Source of the DNA: Bosea sp. Tri-49
GTDB lineage: Bacteria > Pseudomonadota > Alphaproteobacteria > Rhizobiales > Beijerinckiaceae
Reading direction: 5' to 3'
DNA length: 64,000 bases
NCBI RefSeq assembly: GCF_003952665.1
Contig: NZ_CP017946.1
Location: 5,289,001-5,353,000, forward strand
Shown: in pieces, positions 17,172 through 25,149 of the stretch
How the letters are laid out: every line of letters begins with the position of its first letter
How positions within the stretch are numbered: position 1 is the first letter of the stretch
The notes under the pieces: model-generated
Database searches by the model: none
Told to the model about the DNA's origin: nothing
The model's input: the letters and a program-made list of their open reading frames with translations, nothing else
Made by a program: the position numbers and the translations under genes

Positions 17172-18791
17172 TCAGCTTTCGATATAGACGTCGGCGAAGT
17201 TCGCGCGCAGTCCGTTGGCGGAAACGGTGTGGTTCTTCACGCGCTTGTTGAAGACGGTCAGGTTCTTCTGCGCGATCAGGTCGTAATGCGGCAGGTCGTG
17301 GACCAGGAGATGCTGGACCTTGCGCAGCAACTCCCGGCGCTTCTCGACATTGGGCTCGACCGCGGCAGCCTCGAACAGCGCATCGACCTCGGGGTTGCTG
17401 TAGTTCGCTCCGTTCGAGAACGGTGTGCCCTTCTTGATGTTCTGCGTCCAGAACAGGCGCTGCACCCCGACTGTCGGGTCAAAATAATTGCTGAGCCAGG
17501 CATTGGCGAAATCGAAATCGCGATTGGTGTAGACGCGGCGGATGTAGCTGGCGAAGTCCTGGCCGCGGATCGTCACCTCGATGCCGATGCGCGCCAGCGC
17601 CTGCTTGATGAATTCCGAGCCGCGTTTGAAGTTTTCGCCATAGGGCAGGTAGTCGTTGGTGAGCTTGAAGCGGATGCCGCCGGTGCCGCGCTTGAGGCCG
17701 GCCTCATCGAGCAGCGCCTCGGCGCGTTTGGGATCGAAGGCGTAGACGGGCAGGTCGGTGGCGGCCCATTGCTTCAGCGCCGGAACAACCGGGCCGTTGG
17801 TGATTTCGCCGAAGCCGTACCAGACGATGTCGAGATAGGCCTTCTTGTCGATCGCATGGGCGATCGCCTGCCGGACCTTGAGCTCCTTGAGGTAGGGGTT
17901 GTCGAGGTTGAAGACGAGCTGGTTGATGTCGCCGGAATAGGCGGAGCCTTTCTCTTCGACCGCCAGGTTGGGCAGCTTGGTGAAGCGTGAGACTTCGGCG
18001 AGCGGCACAGGGTTGTCGCCGGAGATGTCGGCCGTGCCGGATTCGAGCGCGGCGGCACGTGCGGCGGGGTCGGTGACGACCCTGACGATCAGCCGGTCGA
18101 CATAGGGCTTCGGCTGGTCCCAGTAGTTCGGGTTGCGCTCGTAGAGGATATGGCTGCCGCGCACCCATTCCTTGAAGACGAAGGGGCCGGTGCCGACCGG
18201 ATTGTTGTGGGCGGGGTTGGTGATCGGGTCCTTGCCCTCGAAGAGGTGTTTGGGAATGATCGGCGCCTGCGAGGCGATCAGCGCCGTCAAGAAATAGGGC
18301 GCGGGCTTCGAGAAGACGACGATCGCAGTATGCGGATCAGGCGTCCTGACCTTGGCGAGATTGGCGAAGGTGCTGCGGTTGTGGGCGTGATGCGCCTTGA
18401 GGAACAGCAGCGAGAAGGCGACGTCCTCGGCGGTGAAGTCCCGCCCGTCATGCCATTTCACGCCCTGCCTGAGCTTGAAGCTGTAGGAGAGCCCGTCCTC
18501 GTTGGTCTCCCAATGGGTCGCGAGCTGCGGCTTCGGCGTCAGGTCGAAATCATAGTCGAGCAGGCCCTCGTGCACCTTCGGACTGACGAAGGAGGTCGGA
18601 CCCGAGACATTCACCGCCGAGAGCAGGGCTGTCGGCTCCGGATCGATCAGCGCCGTCAGCACGCCGCCACGCTTCGGGCTCGCGGCGAGCTGTGCCTGGG
18701 CGAAGGCCTCTGGAACGAGGCCGGCCGGTGTGACGACGAGGAGGCCGCCGGCTGCGAGGAGGTGGCGCCGCGAAGGGCGGAATTCGGACAT
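17172..18791 (-). CDS. Peptide/nickel-type ABC substrate-binding protein (SBP_bac_5)
   Basis: This 539-residue periplasmic binding protein starts at ATG 18791. The N-terminal RPSRRHLLAAGG is a twin-arginine-type signal ending near EAFAQAQ. Motifs PVGTGPFVFKEWVRGSH, NPNYWDQPKPYVDRL and HAIDKKAYLDIVWYGFGE match the paralogue at 6717-8351 almost word for word, showing descent from one ancestor. It lies between the NtaA-like and SfnB-like enzymes on the same strand. It probably delivers a ligand to the DppBC-like permease at 10863-12862, which would then serve two binding proteins. The ligand is unknown. Confidence 0.86.
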   Translation of the reverse strand: MSEFRPSRRHLLAAGGLLVVTPAGLVPEAFAQAQLAASPKRGGVLTALIDPEPTALLSAVNVSGPTSFVSPKVHEGLLDYDFDLTPKPQLATHWETNEDGLSYSFKLRQGVKWHDGRDFTAEDVAFSLLFLKAHHAHNRSTFANLAKVRTPDPHTAIVVFSKPAPYFLTALIASQAPIIPKHLFEGKDPITNPAHNNPVGTGPFVFKEWVRGSHILYERNPNYWDQPKPYVDRLIVRVVTDPAARAAALESGTADISGDNPVPLAEVSRFTKLPNLAVEEKGSAYSGDINQLVFNLDNPYLKELKVRQAIAHAIDKKAYLDIVWYGFGEITNGPVVPALKQWAATDLPVYAFDPKRAEALLDEAGLKRGTGGIRFKLTNDYLPYGENFKRGSEFIKQALARIGIEVTIRGQDFASYIRRVYTNRDFDFANAWLSNYFDPTVGVQRLFWTQNIKKGTPFSNGANYSNPEVDALFEAAAVEPNVEKRRELLRKVQHLLVHDLPHYDLIAQKNLTVFNKRVKNHTVSANGLRANFADVYIES

Positions 18792-18849
18792 GGGTTTGCG
18801 TTCCGTGAAAAAGGCCGGGCTGCTGCGCCCGGCGGCCTGGAAGGAGAGT

Positions 18850-20181
18850 TCAGGCGCTGCGTCGTTCGACTTCGGCGTAGCGGCTCGTTGGACGCGGCAG
18901 GCCAAAGCGCTCGCGCAGCGTCGTCTCGCGATATTCGGTGCGGAACAGGCCGCGCTTCTGCAGGATCGGCACGACCTCGTCGACGAAGATCTCGAGCCCG
19001 TCGGGCAGCACGTCCGGCATCAGGTTGAAGCCGTCGGCGGCGCCGCTGCGGAACCAGGCTTCGAGATCGTCGGCGACCGCCTCCGGCGTACCGACGACGA
19101 CGCGGTGGCCGATGCCGCCGCCGAGCTTGTAGATCAGCTGGCGGAGGGTGAGGTTGCCCTTACGGGCGAAGTTGAGCGTTGCCCTCGCGAAGGTGATGCC
19201 GCCATTGGGCGGGATAGGCAGATCGGGGAAGGGCGCATCGAGATCGAGATGCGACAGGTCCTGCCCGAAGGTCCCGCCGATACGGCGCACCGCATAGTCC
19301 AGGTTGATCAGCGAGCCGAGCTCTTCCTCGCGCCGGCGCACTTCGGCCTCCGTCGAGGCGATCAGCGTGCCAAGCCCGGGCAAAGCCACGATCGAACGCG
19401 GATCGCGACCATTCGCGACGGCACGGCGGCGCAGATCGCCGATATAGGCGAGCGCCAGCTCCTCGTCCTCGCCGACGCTGAAGACGGCGTCGGCATAGCG
19501 CGCGGCGAAGTCGCGCCCGTCATCCGAGCCGCCGGCCTGCACGATGATCGGGTGGCCCTGCGGTGAGCGCGGCAGGCTCAAGGGGCCGGCGACCTTGAAG
19601 AACTCACCCTCGTGCTCGATCCGGTGAATCCGGCGCTTGTCGAGCAGGGTGTTGCTGGCCTTGTCGCCGACGAAGGCGCCGTCCTCCCAGCTGTCCCAGA
19701 GCTTGAGCAGCACCTCGGCGAATTCCTGGCCGCGGGCATAGCGCCGGCCATGCTCCATCACGCTCTGGCCGAAATTGGCGGAGGCGGCGCCGTTGGCGGT
19801 CGTCACCAGATTGACGCCTGTCCGACCGCCGCTGAGCAGGTCCAGCGACTGGAAGCGGCGCGCGATGTTGTAGGGCTCGTTGTAGCTCGTCGAGATCGTC
19901 GCGATCAGCCCGAGATGGCTCGTCGCCCCGGCGATCGCCGCCAGCGTGATCGTCGGCTCCAGCCCGTTGAAGCTCTTCTCCTCCGCCCGGTCCTCCAGCG
20001 CCGGCTGGTCGGCGAGGAACATCGCGTCGAGCTTGCCGCGCTCGGCGATCTTCGCGGTGCGGACATAGTGGTCGACATCGATGCTGGCGCGCGGATCGGC
20101 CTGCGGCGCACGCCAGGCCGAGGCGTAGAAGCCGCCATGCAGGATATTGACGTTGAGATGGAGCTGTCGGGTACGGGTCAT
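18850..20181 (-). CDS. LLM-class flavin monooxygenase, NtaA/SnaA/DszA family
   Basis: This 443-residue enzyme is of the NtaA/SnaA/DszA (SoxA-type) branch of luciferase-like monooxygenases. It starts at ATG 20181, with GGAGGC seven bases upstream. Landmarks are QLHLNVNILHGGFYASAWR, the FMN-binding stretch TGVNLVTTANGAASANFG, and HPIIVQAGGSDDGRDFAARYADAVFS. The C-terminal GFNLMPDVLPDGLEIFVDEVVPILQKRG is the branch signature. It requires FMNH2 from a separate reductase. It is the first gene of the unit that continues with a binding protein, an SfnB-like enzyme and an aldo/keto reductase. A regulon site lies 43 bases upstream. By analogy it opens a sulfone- or amine-type substrate. Confidence 0.85.
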   Translation of the reverse strand: MTRTRQLHLNVNILHGGFYASAWRAPQADPRASIDVDHYVRTAKIAERGKLDAMFLADQPALEDRAEEKSFNGLEPTITLAAIAGATSHLGLIATISTSYNEPYNIARRFQSLDLLSGGRTGVNLVTTANGAASANFGQSVMEHGRRYARGQEFAEVLLKLWDSWEDGAFVGDKASNTLLDKRRIHRIEHEGEFFKVAGPLSLPRSPQGHPIIVQAGGSDDGRDFAARYADAVFSVGEDEELALAYIGDLRRRAVANGRDPRSIVALPGLGTLIASTEAEVRRREEELGSLINLDYAVRRIGGTFGQDLSHLDLDAPFPDLPIPPNGGITFARATLNFARKGNLTLRQLIYKLGGGIGHRVVVGTPEAVADDLEAWFRSGAADGFNLMPDVLPDGLEIFVDEVVPILQKRGLFRTEYRETTLRERFGLPRPTSRYAEVERRSA

Positions 20182-20223
20182 GGTCGCCTCCAAGCCTAAA
20201 AGGCTAGGGCAGGGAGGCAATTA

Positions 20224-20242
20224 GTCAATTAAATTAATAGAC
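20224..20242. promoter_or_regulatory. Candidate organosulfur-regulon operator (site g)
   Basis: GTCAATTAA-A-TTAATAGAC is the most symmetrical copy. The outer GTC/GAC and inner TTAA/TTAA pair across one central base. It lies upstream of the NtaA-like gene start at 20181 within a promoter that is strikingly A/T-rich for this genome. Confidence 0.62.
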
Positions 20243-20527
20243 TATATATTCCAGCCATAGGGAAAGCCTGTTCTCCGGGCCTGAGCGATCCTGCGCCTGC
20301 TCCGAGTCGGACCGCTCGTTGCTGCGGATACCCGTCTCGCGGGTGCTGATGCGAAAAACGTCTTCTCCGCGAGCCCGCTTAGCGAGAATTTCTTCTCGCC
20401 GATGTCGTTTCTTAAAAAGAACGTTCCCGTTGACATAAGGAACGATCCTTTGAATAGTCCATTGATATTGTGAGTTATTTTTCTGGCTCGACGTCCGTTC
20501 GCGAGCGCTCACATCGAGAGGACCATC
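20243..20527 (+). promoter_or_regulatory. Divergent intergenic region with promoter for the amino-acid ABC operon
   Basis: No convincing gene lies here. A sigma-70-like promoter reads TTGACA (20430-20435), 17 bases, then AATAGT (20453-20458), about 70 bases before the start at 20528. A weak regulon-like site overlaps its -10 (20457-20475). A perfect hairpin GCGAGAA-TTTC-TTCTCGC spans 20382-20399, just upstream of the promoter. Its role is unknown. A 64-codon leftward frame at 20242-20436 has no support. Confidence 0.45.
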
Positions 20528-21562
20528 ATGCTCGTGACATCCAACAGGCTCGGACGTGGGCTGGGCTATTCCGTCATCCTCGCCGGGCTGCTGGCGGGCA
20601 CCTCCGCCTGGGCCGGGCCGACGCTCGACGCTATCAAGCAGCGCGGTTCGATCAAGGTCGGCGTCGGCACCTCGCCGGGCTTCTTCTCTCCGGACAGCAA
20701 CGGCAAATGGCAGGGCTTCTTCGTCGATTTCGGCCGGGCGCTGGCGGTGACCGTGTTCGGCGACGCCGAGAAGGTGAGCTTCACCTCGTCCTCGCCGCAG
20801 CAGCGGCTGCCGGCGCTGCAGGCCGGCGAGTTCGACATCCTGCTCTCGGGTGTCACCCAGACGGCGACGCGCTCCTTCAAGCTCGGCTTCCACTTCGGCC
20901 CGATCGTCTTCTATGACGGCCAGGGCCTGCTGGTGAAGAAGGCGCTCGGCGTCAGCAAGGCGGCCGAGCTTGACGGCGCCACCATCGGCATCCAGAGCGG
21001 CACGACGGGCGAGCTCAACATCGCCGACTTCTTCCGCAAGACGAAGAAGAGCTTCAAGCCGGTGGTGATCGAGGAGACCAAGGAGTTCGTCAACGCGCTC
21101 GAATCCGGCCGCGTCGACGCGCTCACGCAGGACGCCTCCGATCTCGCTCTGCGCCGGATCCAGCTCGGCAAGCCGGACGATTATGTGCTCCTGCCGGAGC
21201 GTTTGTCGAAGGAGCCTTTGGCTCCGGCGGTCCGCTCGGGCGACGATCGCTGGCTTGAGATCGTCAACTGGACCGTCTACGCCACGATCCAGGCCGAGGA
21301 ATACGGCATCACACAGGCCAATATCGGCGAGTTCCTGAAGAGCGAGGATCCCGGCATCAAGCGATTCCTCGGCGTCGACAAGTCTCTCGGCGAGGCGCTC
21401 GAGCTCGATCCGAAGTTCGCCTACAACATCGTCAAGGCGGTCGGGAACTACGGCGAGATCTTCGAGCGCAATATCGGCAAGAAGAGCAAGGTCGGCTTCG
21501 AGCGCGGCTACAACCAGCCGTGGTTGCAGGGCGGCCTGCTGTACTCGCCGCCATTCCGTTGA
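20528..21562 (+). CDS. Amino-acid ABC transporter substrate-binding protein (AapJ/BztA-like)
   Basis: This 344-residue periplasmic protein belongs to the polar-amino-acid binding family (SBP_bac_3, AapJ/BztA subgroup). A signal peptide ends at SAWAG near residue 29. The mature part begins TLDAIKQRGSIKVGVGTSPGFF, then QGFFVDFGRALAVTVFG and the ligand-binding ATIGIQSGTTGE. The long C-terminal tail ending YNQPWLQGGLLYSPPFR is typical of the AapJ subgroup. It is the first gene of an operon with two permeases. The ligand is probably a polar L-amino acid, but this cannot be fixed from sequence. No ATPase gene follows. Confidence 0.88.
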   Translation: MLVTSNRLGRGLGYSVILAGLLAGTSAWAGPTLDAIKQRGSIKVGVGTSPGFFSPDSNGKWQGFFVDFGRALAVTVFGDAEKVSFTSSSPQQRLPALQAGEFDILLSGVTQTATRSFKLGFHFGPIVFYDGQGLLVKKALGVSKAAELDGATIGIQSGTTGELNIADFFRKTKKSFKPVVIEETKEFVNALESGRVDALTQDASDLALRRIQLGKPDDYVLLPERLSKEPLAPAVRSGDDRWLEIVNWTVYATIQAEEYGITQANIGEFLKSEDPGIKRFLGVDKSLGEALELDPKFAYNIVKAVGNYGEIFERNIGKKSKVGFERGYNQPWLQGGLLYSPPFR

Positions 21563-21578
21563 GCGTCGCCACTCAAGG

Positions 21579-22784
21579 ATGAACTCTCCCGCATCCTTGC
21601 AGGCGGCCGTGCCGGGTCCGAAAGGGCCCGGCCTTTTGCGTGCGCTCGTCGAATGGTGGGGTGAAAGGCCACTGACACAGCTGGCGATCTTCGCGATCGT
21701 CGGCCTCGGCTTCGCGCTGCTCGGCAGCAACCTCGTGCACAATATGGCGCGGGTCGGGCTGACGCCCGGCTTCGGCTTTCTCGGTCATGCCGCCAATTTC
21801 GAGATCGGCGAGGGGCTCATCGCCTATTCGGCCGGCGACAGCTATCTGCGCGCCATCGCGGTCGGGCTGCTCAACACCGTGCGCGTCTCGCTGGCCGGCT
21901 GCATCCTCGCCACCATCCTCGGCGTCGCGCTCGGCATTGCCAGGCTCTCGTCCAACCCGCTGCTGTCGCGTCTCGTGCAGGCCTATGTCGAGATCGTCCG
22001 CAACACGCCGCTGCTGCTGCAGATCTTCTTCTGGAACACGCTGTTCCATGCCTTGCCGGGGCCGCGACAGGCGCTCTCGCCGCTGCCGGGCGTCCTGCTC
22101 AGCAATCGCGGCTTCTTCTTTCCCTTCATCGCCGACGATGGCGCGACTCCGGCGATCCCGGCGAGCAGCCTGCTGCTCGCCGTGCTGCTCGGCGTCGCGC
22201 TGAAATGGCGCGCACGACGGACCGGCCGATCGAACCTGAAACGCAGTGTTGTGCTTGTGCTCGTTGCGGCCCTGTTGCCGGTGGCGGTCGCTGCGTTCTT
22301 CGGCGCAGCTCCGGCGCTCGATCTGCCCAGGCTATCCGGCTTCAACATCCGCGGCGGCATCTCGCTCTCGCCGGAGTTCATGGCCCTGCTGATCGCGCTC
22401 GTCGTCAACACGTCGGCCAGCATCGCCGAGACCGTGCGCGCCGGCATCCTTTCCGTCTCGGCAGGACAATGGGAGGCGGGCCGCGCGCTCGGCCTGTCCT
22501 ATGGCCGGATCATGCGGCTGATCGTGCTGCCGCAGGCTCTGCGCCTGATCATCCCGGTGATGACGTCGAGCTATCTCAGCCTGACCAAGAATTCGAGCCT
22601 GGCCGTCGCGATCGGCTTCCCCGATCTGGTCAACATCCTCAACACCACCGCCAACACCACCGGCCAGGCGCTCGAAGCCATTCTCGTGATGATGCTGGCG
22701 TACCTTGCGCTGAGCCTTGCCGTCTCCACCGCGATGAATGCTTACAACCGGCGCTGGGCGTTGCGGGAGCGGTCCGCGGCATGA
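21579..22784 (+). CDS. Amino-acid ABC transporter permease (AapQ/BztB-like)
   Basis: This 401-residue permease is longer than simple HisQ-type permeases, as expected for the AapQ/BztB group. The N-terminal segment AIFAIVGLGFALLGSNLVHNM is followed by LLNTVRVSLAGCILATILGVALGIARLSSNPL. The EAA loop at the C-terminal half is SAGQWEAGRALGLSYGRIMRLIVLPQALRLIIP. The start at 21579 lacks a clear ribosome-binding site, and a stable hairpin lies inside the first codons (21611-21632). Either the true start is downstream or expression relative to the binding protein is deliberately damped. Its stop overlaps the next permease start. Confidence 0.85.
   Translation: MNSPASLQAAVPGPKGPGLLRALVEWWGERPLTQLAIFAIVGLGFALLGSNLVHNMARVGLTPGFGFLGHAANFEIGEGLIAYSAGDSYLRAIAVGLLNTVRVSLAGCILATILGVALGIARLSSNPLLSRLVQAYVEIVRNTPLLLQIFFWNTLFHALPGPRQALSPLPGVLLSNRGFFFPFIADDGATPAIPASSLLLAVLLGVALKWRARRTGRSNLKRSVVLVLVAALLPVAVAAFFGAAPALDLPRLSGFNIRGGISLSPEFMALLIALVVNTSASIAETVRAGILSVSAGQWEAGRALGLSYGRIMRLIVLPQALRLIIPVMTSSYLSLTKNSSLAVAIGFPDLVNILNTTANTTGQALEAILVMMLAYLALSLAVSTAMNAYNRRWALRERSAA
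21611..21638 (+). terminator. Attenuator-like hairpin between binding-protein and permease genes
   Basis: GCCGGGTCC pairs with GGGCCCGGC (one G-T pair) around a GAAA tetraloop and is followed by CTTTTG. It sits just after the annotated permease start. Such partial terminators often lower permease expression below that of the binding protein. Confidence 0.5.
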
Positions 22785-23875
22785 GCGCCATGGCTGAGGA
22801 CGGTGCGCTCGCCCAGCGGAGCGAGCGCTGGCGCAAACTGCGGGCCGGGCTGGTGGGCTCGCGCACCAATATCGCGATCACGCTCGGGGTCGCCCTCCTC
22901 GTCCTATGGCTCGCGCCGCCTTTCCTGCACTGGGCCGTCGTCGACGCGGTCTGGCAGGGCGATGCCGCTGCCTGCGCCGTGGCGGGGGGAGGCGCGTGCT
23001 GGGCCTTCATCGGTGAGAAGCTGCGCTTCATCGCATTCGGTTTCTACCCGCCGCACCTGCACTGGCGAGCTGGTCTGGCGCTCCTGCTGATGCTGGCCTT
23101 GCTCGCGGTCACGGCCTGGCCGGGACACTGGAGCCGGCGCCTGCTTCTGGTCTGGGGCGCTGCGCTGATTGGCGTGCCGCTGCTCCTGCTCGGTTGGCCC
23201 GCCGGTGAGTTCGTGCCGACGGAGCGCTGGGGCGGGCTGCCTGTGACCTTCCTGCTGGCGATCGGGGCGTTCGCGGGGGCGTTTCCGCTGGCGATCCTGC
23301 TGGCGTTGGGGCGTCGCTCGAAAATGGGGGGCGTGCGGCTTCTCTGCGTGGTCTTCATCGAGGTGCTGCGGGGCGTACCCTTCATCGCGGTGCTCTATGC
23401 CGCGACGCTGCTCTTCCCGCTGATGCTTCCGGCGGGCTCGGCGATCGACAAGTTCCTGCGGGCCGAGCTCGCGTTGACGCTCTTCGTCGCCGCCTATCTC
23501 GCCGAGGTCGTCCGCGGCGGCTTGCAGGCCGTTCCCGTGGGCCAATACGAGGCGGCAAAGGCGCTGGGGCTGTCCTATTGGCGGATCATGCGGCTCGTCG
23601 TGCTGCCGCAGGCGCTGCGCGCCGTGATCCCGCCCCTGGTCAATCTCGCGATCGGCATCTTCCAGGACACGACGCTGGTGATCATCATCGGCATGTTCGA
23701 CTTCCTGAACACGGCGCGTGTCTCGGCGACCGACCCGAACTGGCTTGGCTTCTACAGAGAAGCCTATGTCTTCGCCGCCATGGTCTATTTCATCGTCTGC
23801 TTCTGCGCCTCCCGCTATAGTCTGTGGCTGGAAGTCAGGCTTGCAGCCGGACGGCGAGCGCGGGTTGGCGGCTAG
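22781..23875 (+). CDS. Amino-acid ABC transporter permease (AapM/BztC-like)
   Basis: This 364-residue permease starts at ATG 22781, overlapping the TGA of the preceding permease (ATGA). The N-terminal half has three hydrophobic segments and a poorly conserved periplasmic part, as in AapM/BztC. The conserved half has FIEVLRGVPFIAVLYAATLLFPLMLP and the EAA loop PVGQYEAAKALGLSYWRIMRLVVLPQALRAVIP. The frame is open upstream to 22205 but that part is only the shadow of the first permease. The AapP/GlnQ-type ATPase that normally follows is missing. An ATPase encoded elsewhere must energise this transporter. Confidence 0.86.
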   Translation: MSAMAEDGALAQRSERWRKLRAGLVGSRTNIAITLGVALLVLWLAPPFLHWAVVDAVWQGDAAACAVAGGGACWAFIGEKLRFIAFGFYPPHLHWRAGLALLLMLALLAVTAWPGHWSRRLLLVWGAALIGVPLLLLGWPAGEFVPTERWGGLPVTFLLAIGAFAGAFPLAILLALGRRSKMGGVRLLCVVFIEVLRGVPFIAVLYAATLLFPLMLPAGSAIDKFLRAELALTLFVAAYLAEVVRGGLQAVPVGQYEAAKALGLSYWRIMRLVVLPQALRAVIPPLVNLAIGIFQDTTLVIIIGMFDFLNTARVSATDPNWLGFYREAYVFAAMVYFIVCFCASRYSLWLEVRLAAGRRARVGG

Positions 23876-24129
23876 CCGACCCGAAATGAGTATCCGCTTG
23901 CAATCGCCGGCCAATTTCGGCGATTCCGACTGTTCGTTCCCTCGCGATCTGGAATGCGCCAGAACCGAGTGTCGGCACACCGGCGGGAGGCGGACATTCG
24001 GGGGCGGACCGCTTGACGCCGTTCTCGACCTATTGCGGATTGCGAGAATGTCCGCATACGACCGATAGGCACGTCCTGCGCTCGGCCATCTATTCAGATA
24101 ATTTTACGATTGGAGACCTGTCGAATCCC
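23876..24129. other. Intergenic region before nadQ
   Basis: No coding or RNA feature is convincing in these 254 bases. A G/A-rich GGAGA lies about 13 bases before the chosen nadQ start. Nothing else stands out. Confidence 0.4.
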
Positions 24130-25083
24130 ATGCAAGCCGATACAGCTCAGGCGCCAGCGAGCGATCGAAGCCGGGCTATCGGCGCGGATCTGATAGCCGT
24201 CGTCGTTGCCGTGAATCATGGCGAGCCGTGTGTCCTGACGATCGAACAGGCCGGGTCCTTGCCGTCCGGTCCATTCGAGCTGGGACATCGCTCCCTGCAG
24301 TCGGGCCTGAGGGCGTGGGTGGAGCGGCAGACCGGCTTCTCCCTCGGCTATATCGAGCAGCTCTACACCTTTGCCGACCGCGATCGGATCGGCCCCGACC
24401 GCGTCCAGATCTCGATCAGCTATCTCGGCTTGACCCTGGAAGAGCCGGCCAAGGGCTCCCCAACACATGGCTGGCGGGGCTGGTACGATTATTTTCCGTG
24501 GGAGGACCATCGTGCAGGCCTGCCCTCGATGCTCACCGACGTCCTCGCACCGCGGCTTCGGGTGTGGGCTGACAGCGCCGAAGGTGCGAACACGCGTGAG
24601 GAACGCCGGCGGCGCGTGGCACTCAACTTCGGTCTGGACAACCATGACTGGAACGAAGAGCTCGTTCTGCAGCGATATGAACTGCTCCATGAGGCTGGCT
24701 TGGTAGCCGAGGCAGTGCGCGAACAAGCCACTGGTAACGCGCAATCCATTCCTGGCCGGCCGATGATTGCTGATCACCGCCGCATTCTCGCGACGGGCAT
24801 CGCCAGGCTTCGCACCAAGATCAAATACCGACCCGTCGTGTTCGAGCTGATGCCGCGGACTTTCACGCTGCTGCAATTGCAGCGCGCCGTTGAAGCGCTC
24901 GCCGGCCGGCTCGTGCACAAGCAGAATTTCCGGCGGCTCATCGAACAGCAGGATCTGGTCGAGGAGACCGGCGAGACGACGTCCGATACCGGCGGACGCC
25001 CGGCGAAGCGCTTCCGTTTCCGCCAGTCGGTGCTGGAGGAGCGCACTGTCGTTGGCACAAGGCTGCCTCTCTCGCGCGCTTGA
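24130..25083 (+). CDS. nadQ: NadQ-type regulator of NAD biosynthesis (Nudix-like domain plus winged helix)
   Basis: This 317-residue protein resembles the alphaproteobacterial NadQ/COG4111 regulators of de novo NAD synthesis. The N-terminal half looks like a degenerate Nudix fold (IGADLIAVVVAVNHGEPCVLTIEQ, then WVERQTGFSLGYIEQLYTFADRDR), without an intact Nudix box, so it probably senses a nucleotide rather than hydrolysing one. The C-terminal ~110 residues form a winged helix (YRPVVFELMPRTFTLLQLQRAVEAL, then NFRRLIEQQDLVEETGE). I prefer ATG 24130; an earlier in-frame ATG at 24013 adds an unconvincing extension. The next genes are nadA and nadB, separated by two inverted repeats that are its likely operator. 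Confidence 0.82.
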   Translation: MQADTAQAPASDRSRAIGADLIAVVVAVNHGEPCVLTIEQAGSLPSGPFELGHRSLQSGLRAWVERQTGFSLGYIEQLYTFADRDRIGPDRVQISISYLGLTLEEPAKGSPTHGWRGWYDYFPWEDHRAGLPSMLTDVLAPRLRVWADSAEGANTREERRRRVALNFGLDNHDWNEELVLQRYELLHEAGLVAEAVREQATGNAQSIPGRPMIADHRRILATGIARLRTKIKYRPVVFELMPRTFTLLQLQRAVEALAGRLVHKQNFRRLIEQQDLVEETGETTSDTGGRPAKRFRFRQSVLEERTVVGTRLPLSRA

Positions 25084-25090
25084 CATCGCT

Positions 25091-25136
25091 TATGCTCAGA
25101 GTAAGCATATCCTTATTATACTCTCTTTGAGCATAA
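25091..25136. promoter_or_regulatory. Candidate double NadQ operator upstream of nadA
   Basis: Two adjacent inverted repeats fill the gap before nadA. TATGCT-N7-AGCATA spans 25091-25109. TTATACTC-N5-GAGCATAA spans 25116-25136, with one mismatched pair. Both contain a TATGCTC-like half-site. Their position directly after nadQ and before nadAB points to repression by NadQ when NAD is sufficient. Confidence 0.7.
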
Positions 25137-25149
25137 TAAGGAGCTGTCC

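Noticed and set aside
20242..20436. 64-codon leftward frame in the intergenic region before the amino-acid transporter
   Set aside because: No ribosome-binding site, no recognisable family, and it covers an operator and a hairpin.
22205..22780. N-terminal extension of the second amino-acid permease
   Set aside because: The extension overlaps the first permease in another frame; the ATGA overlap at 22781 gives the natural start.
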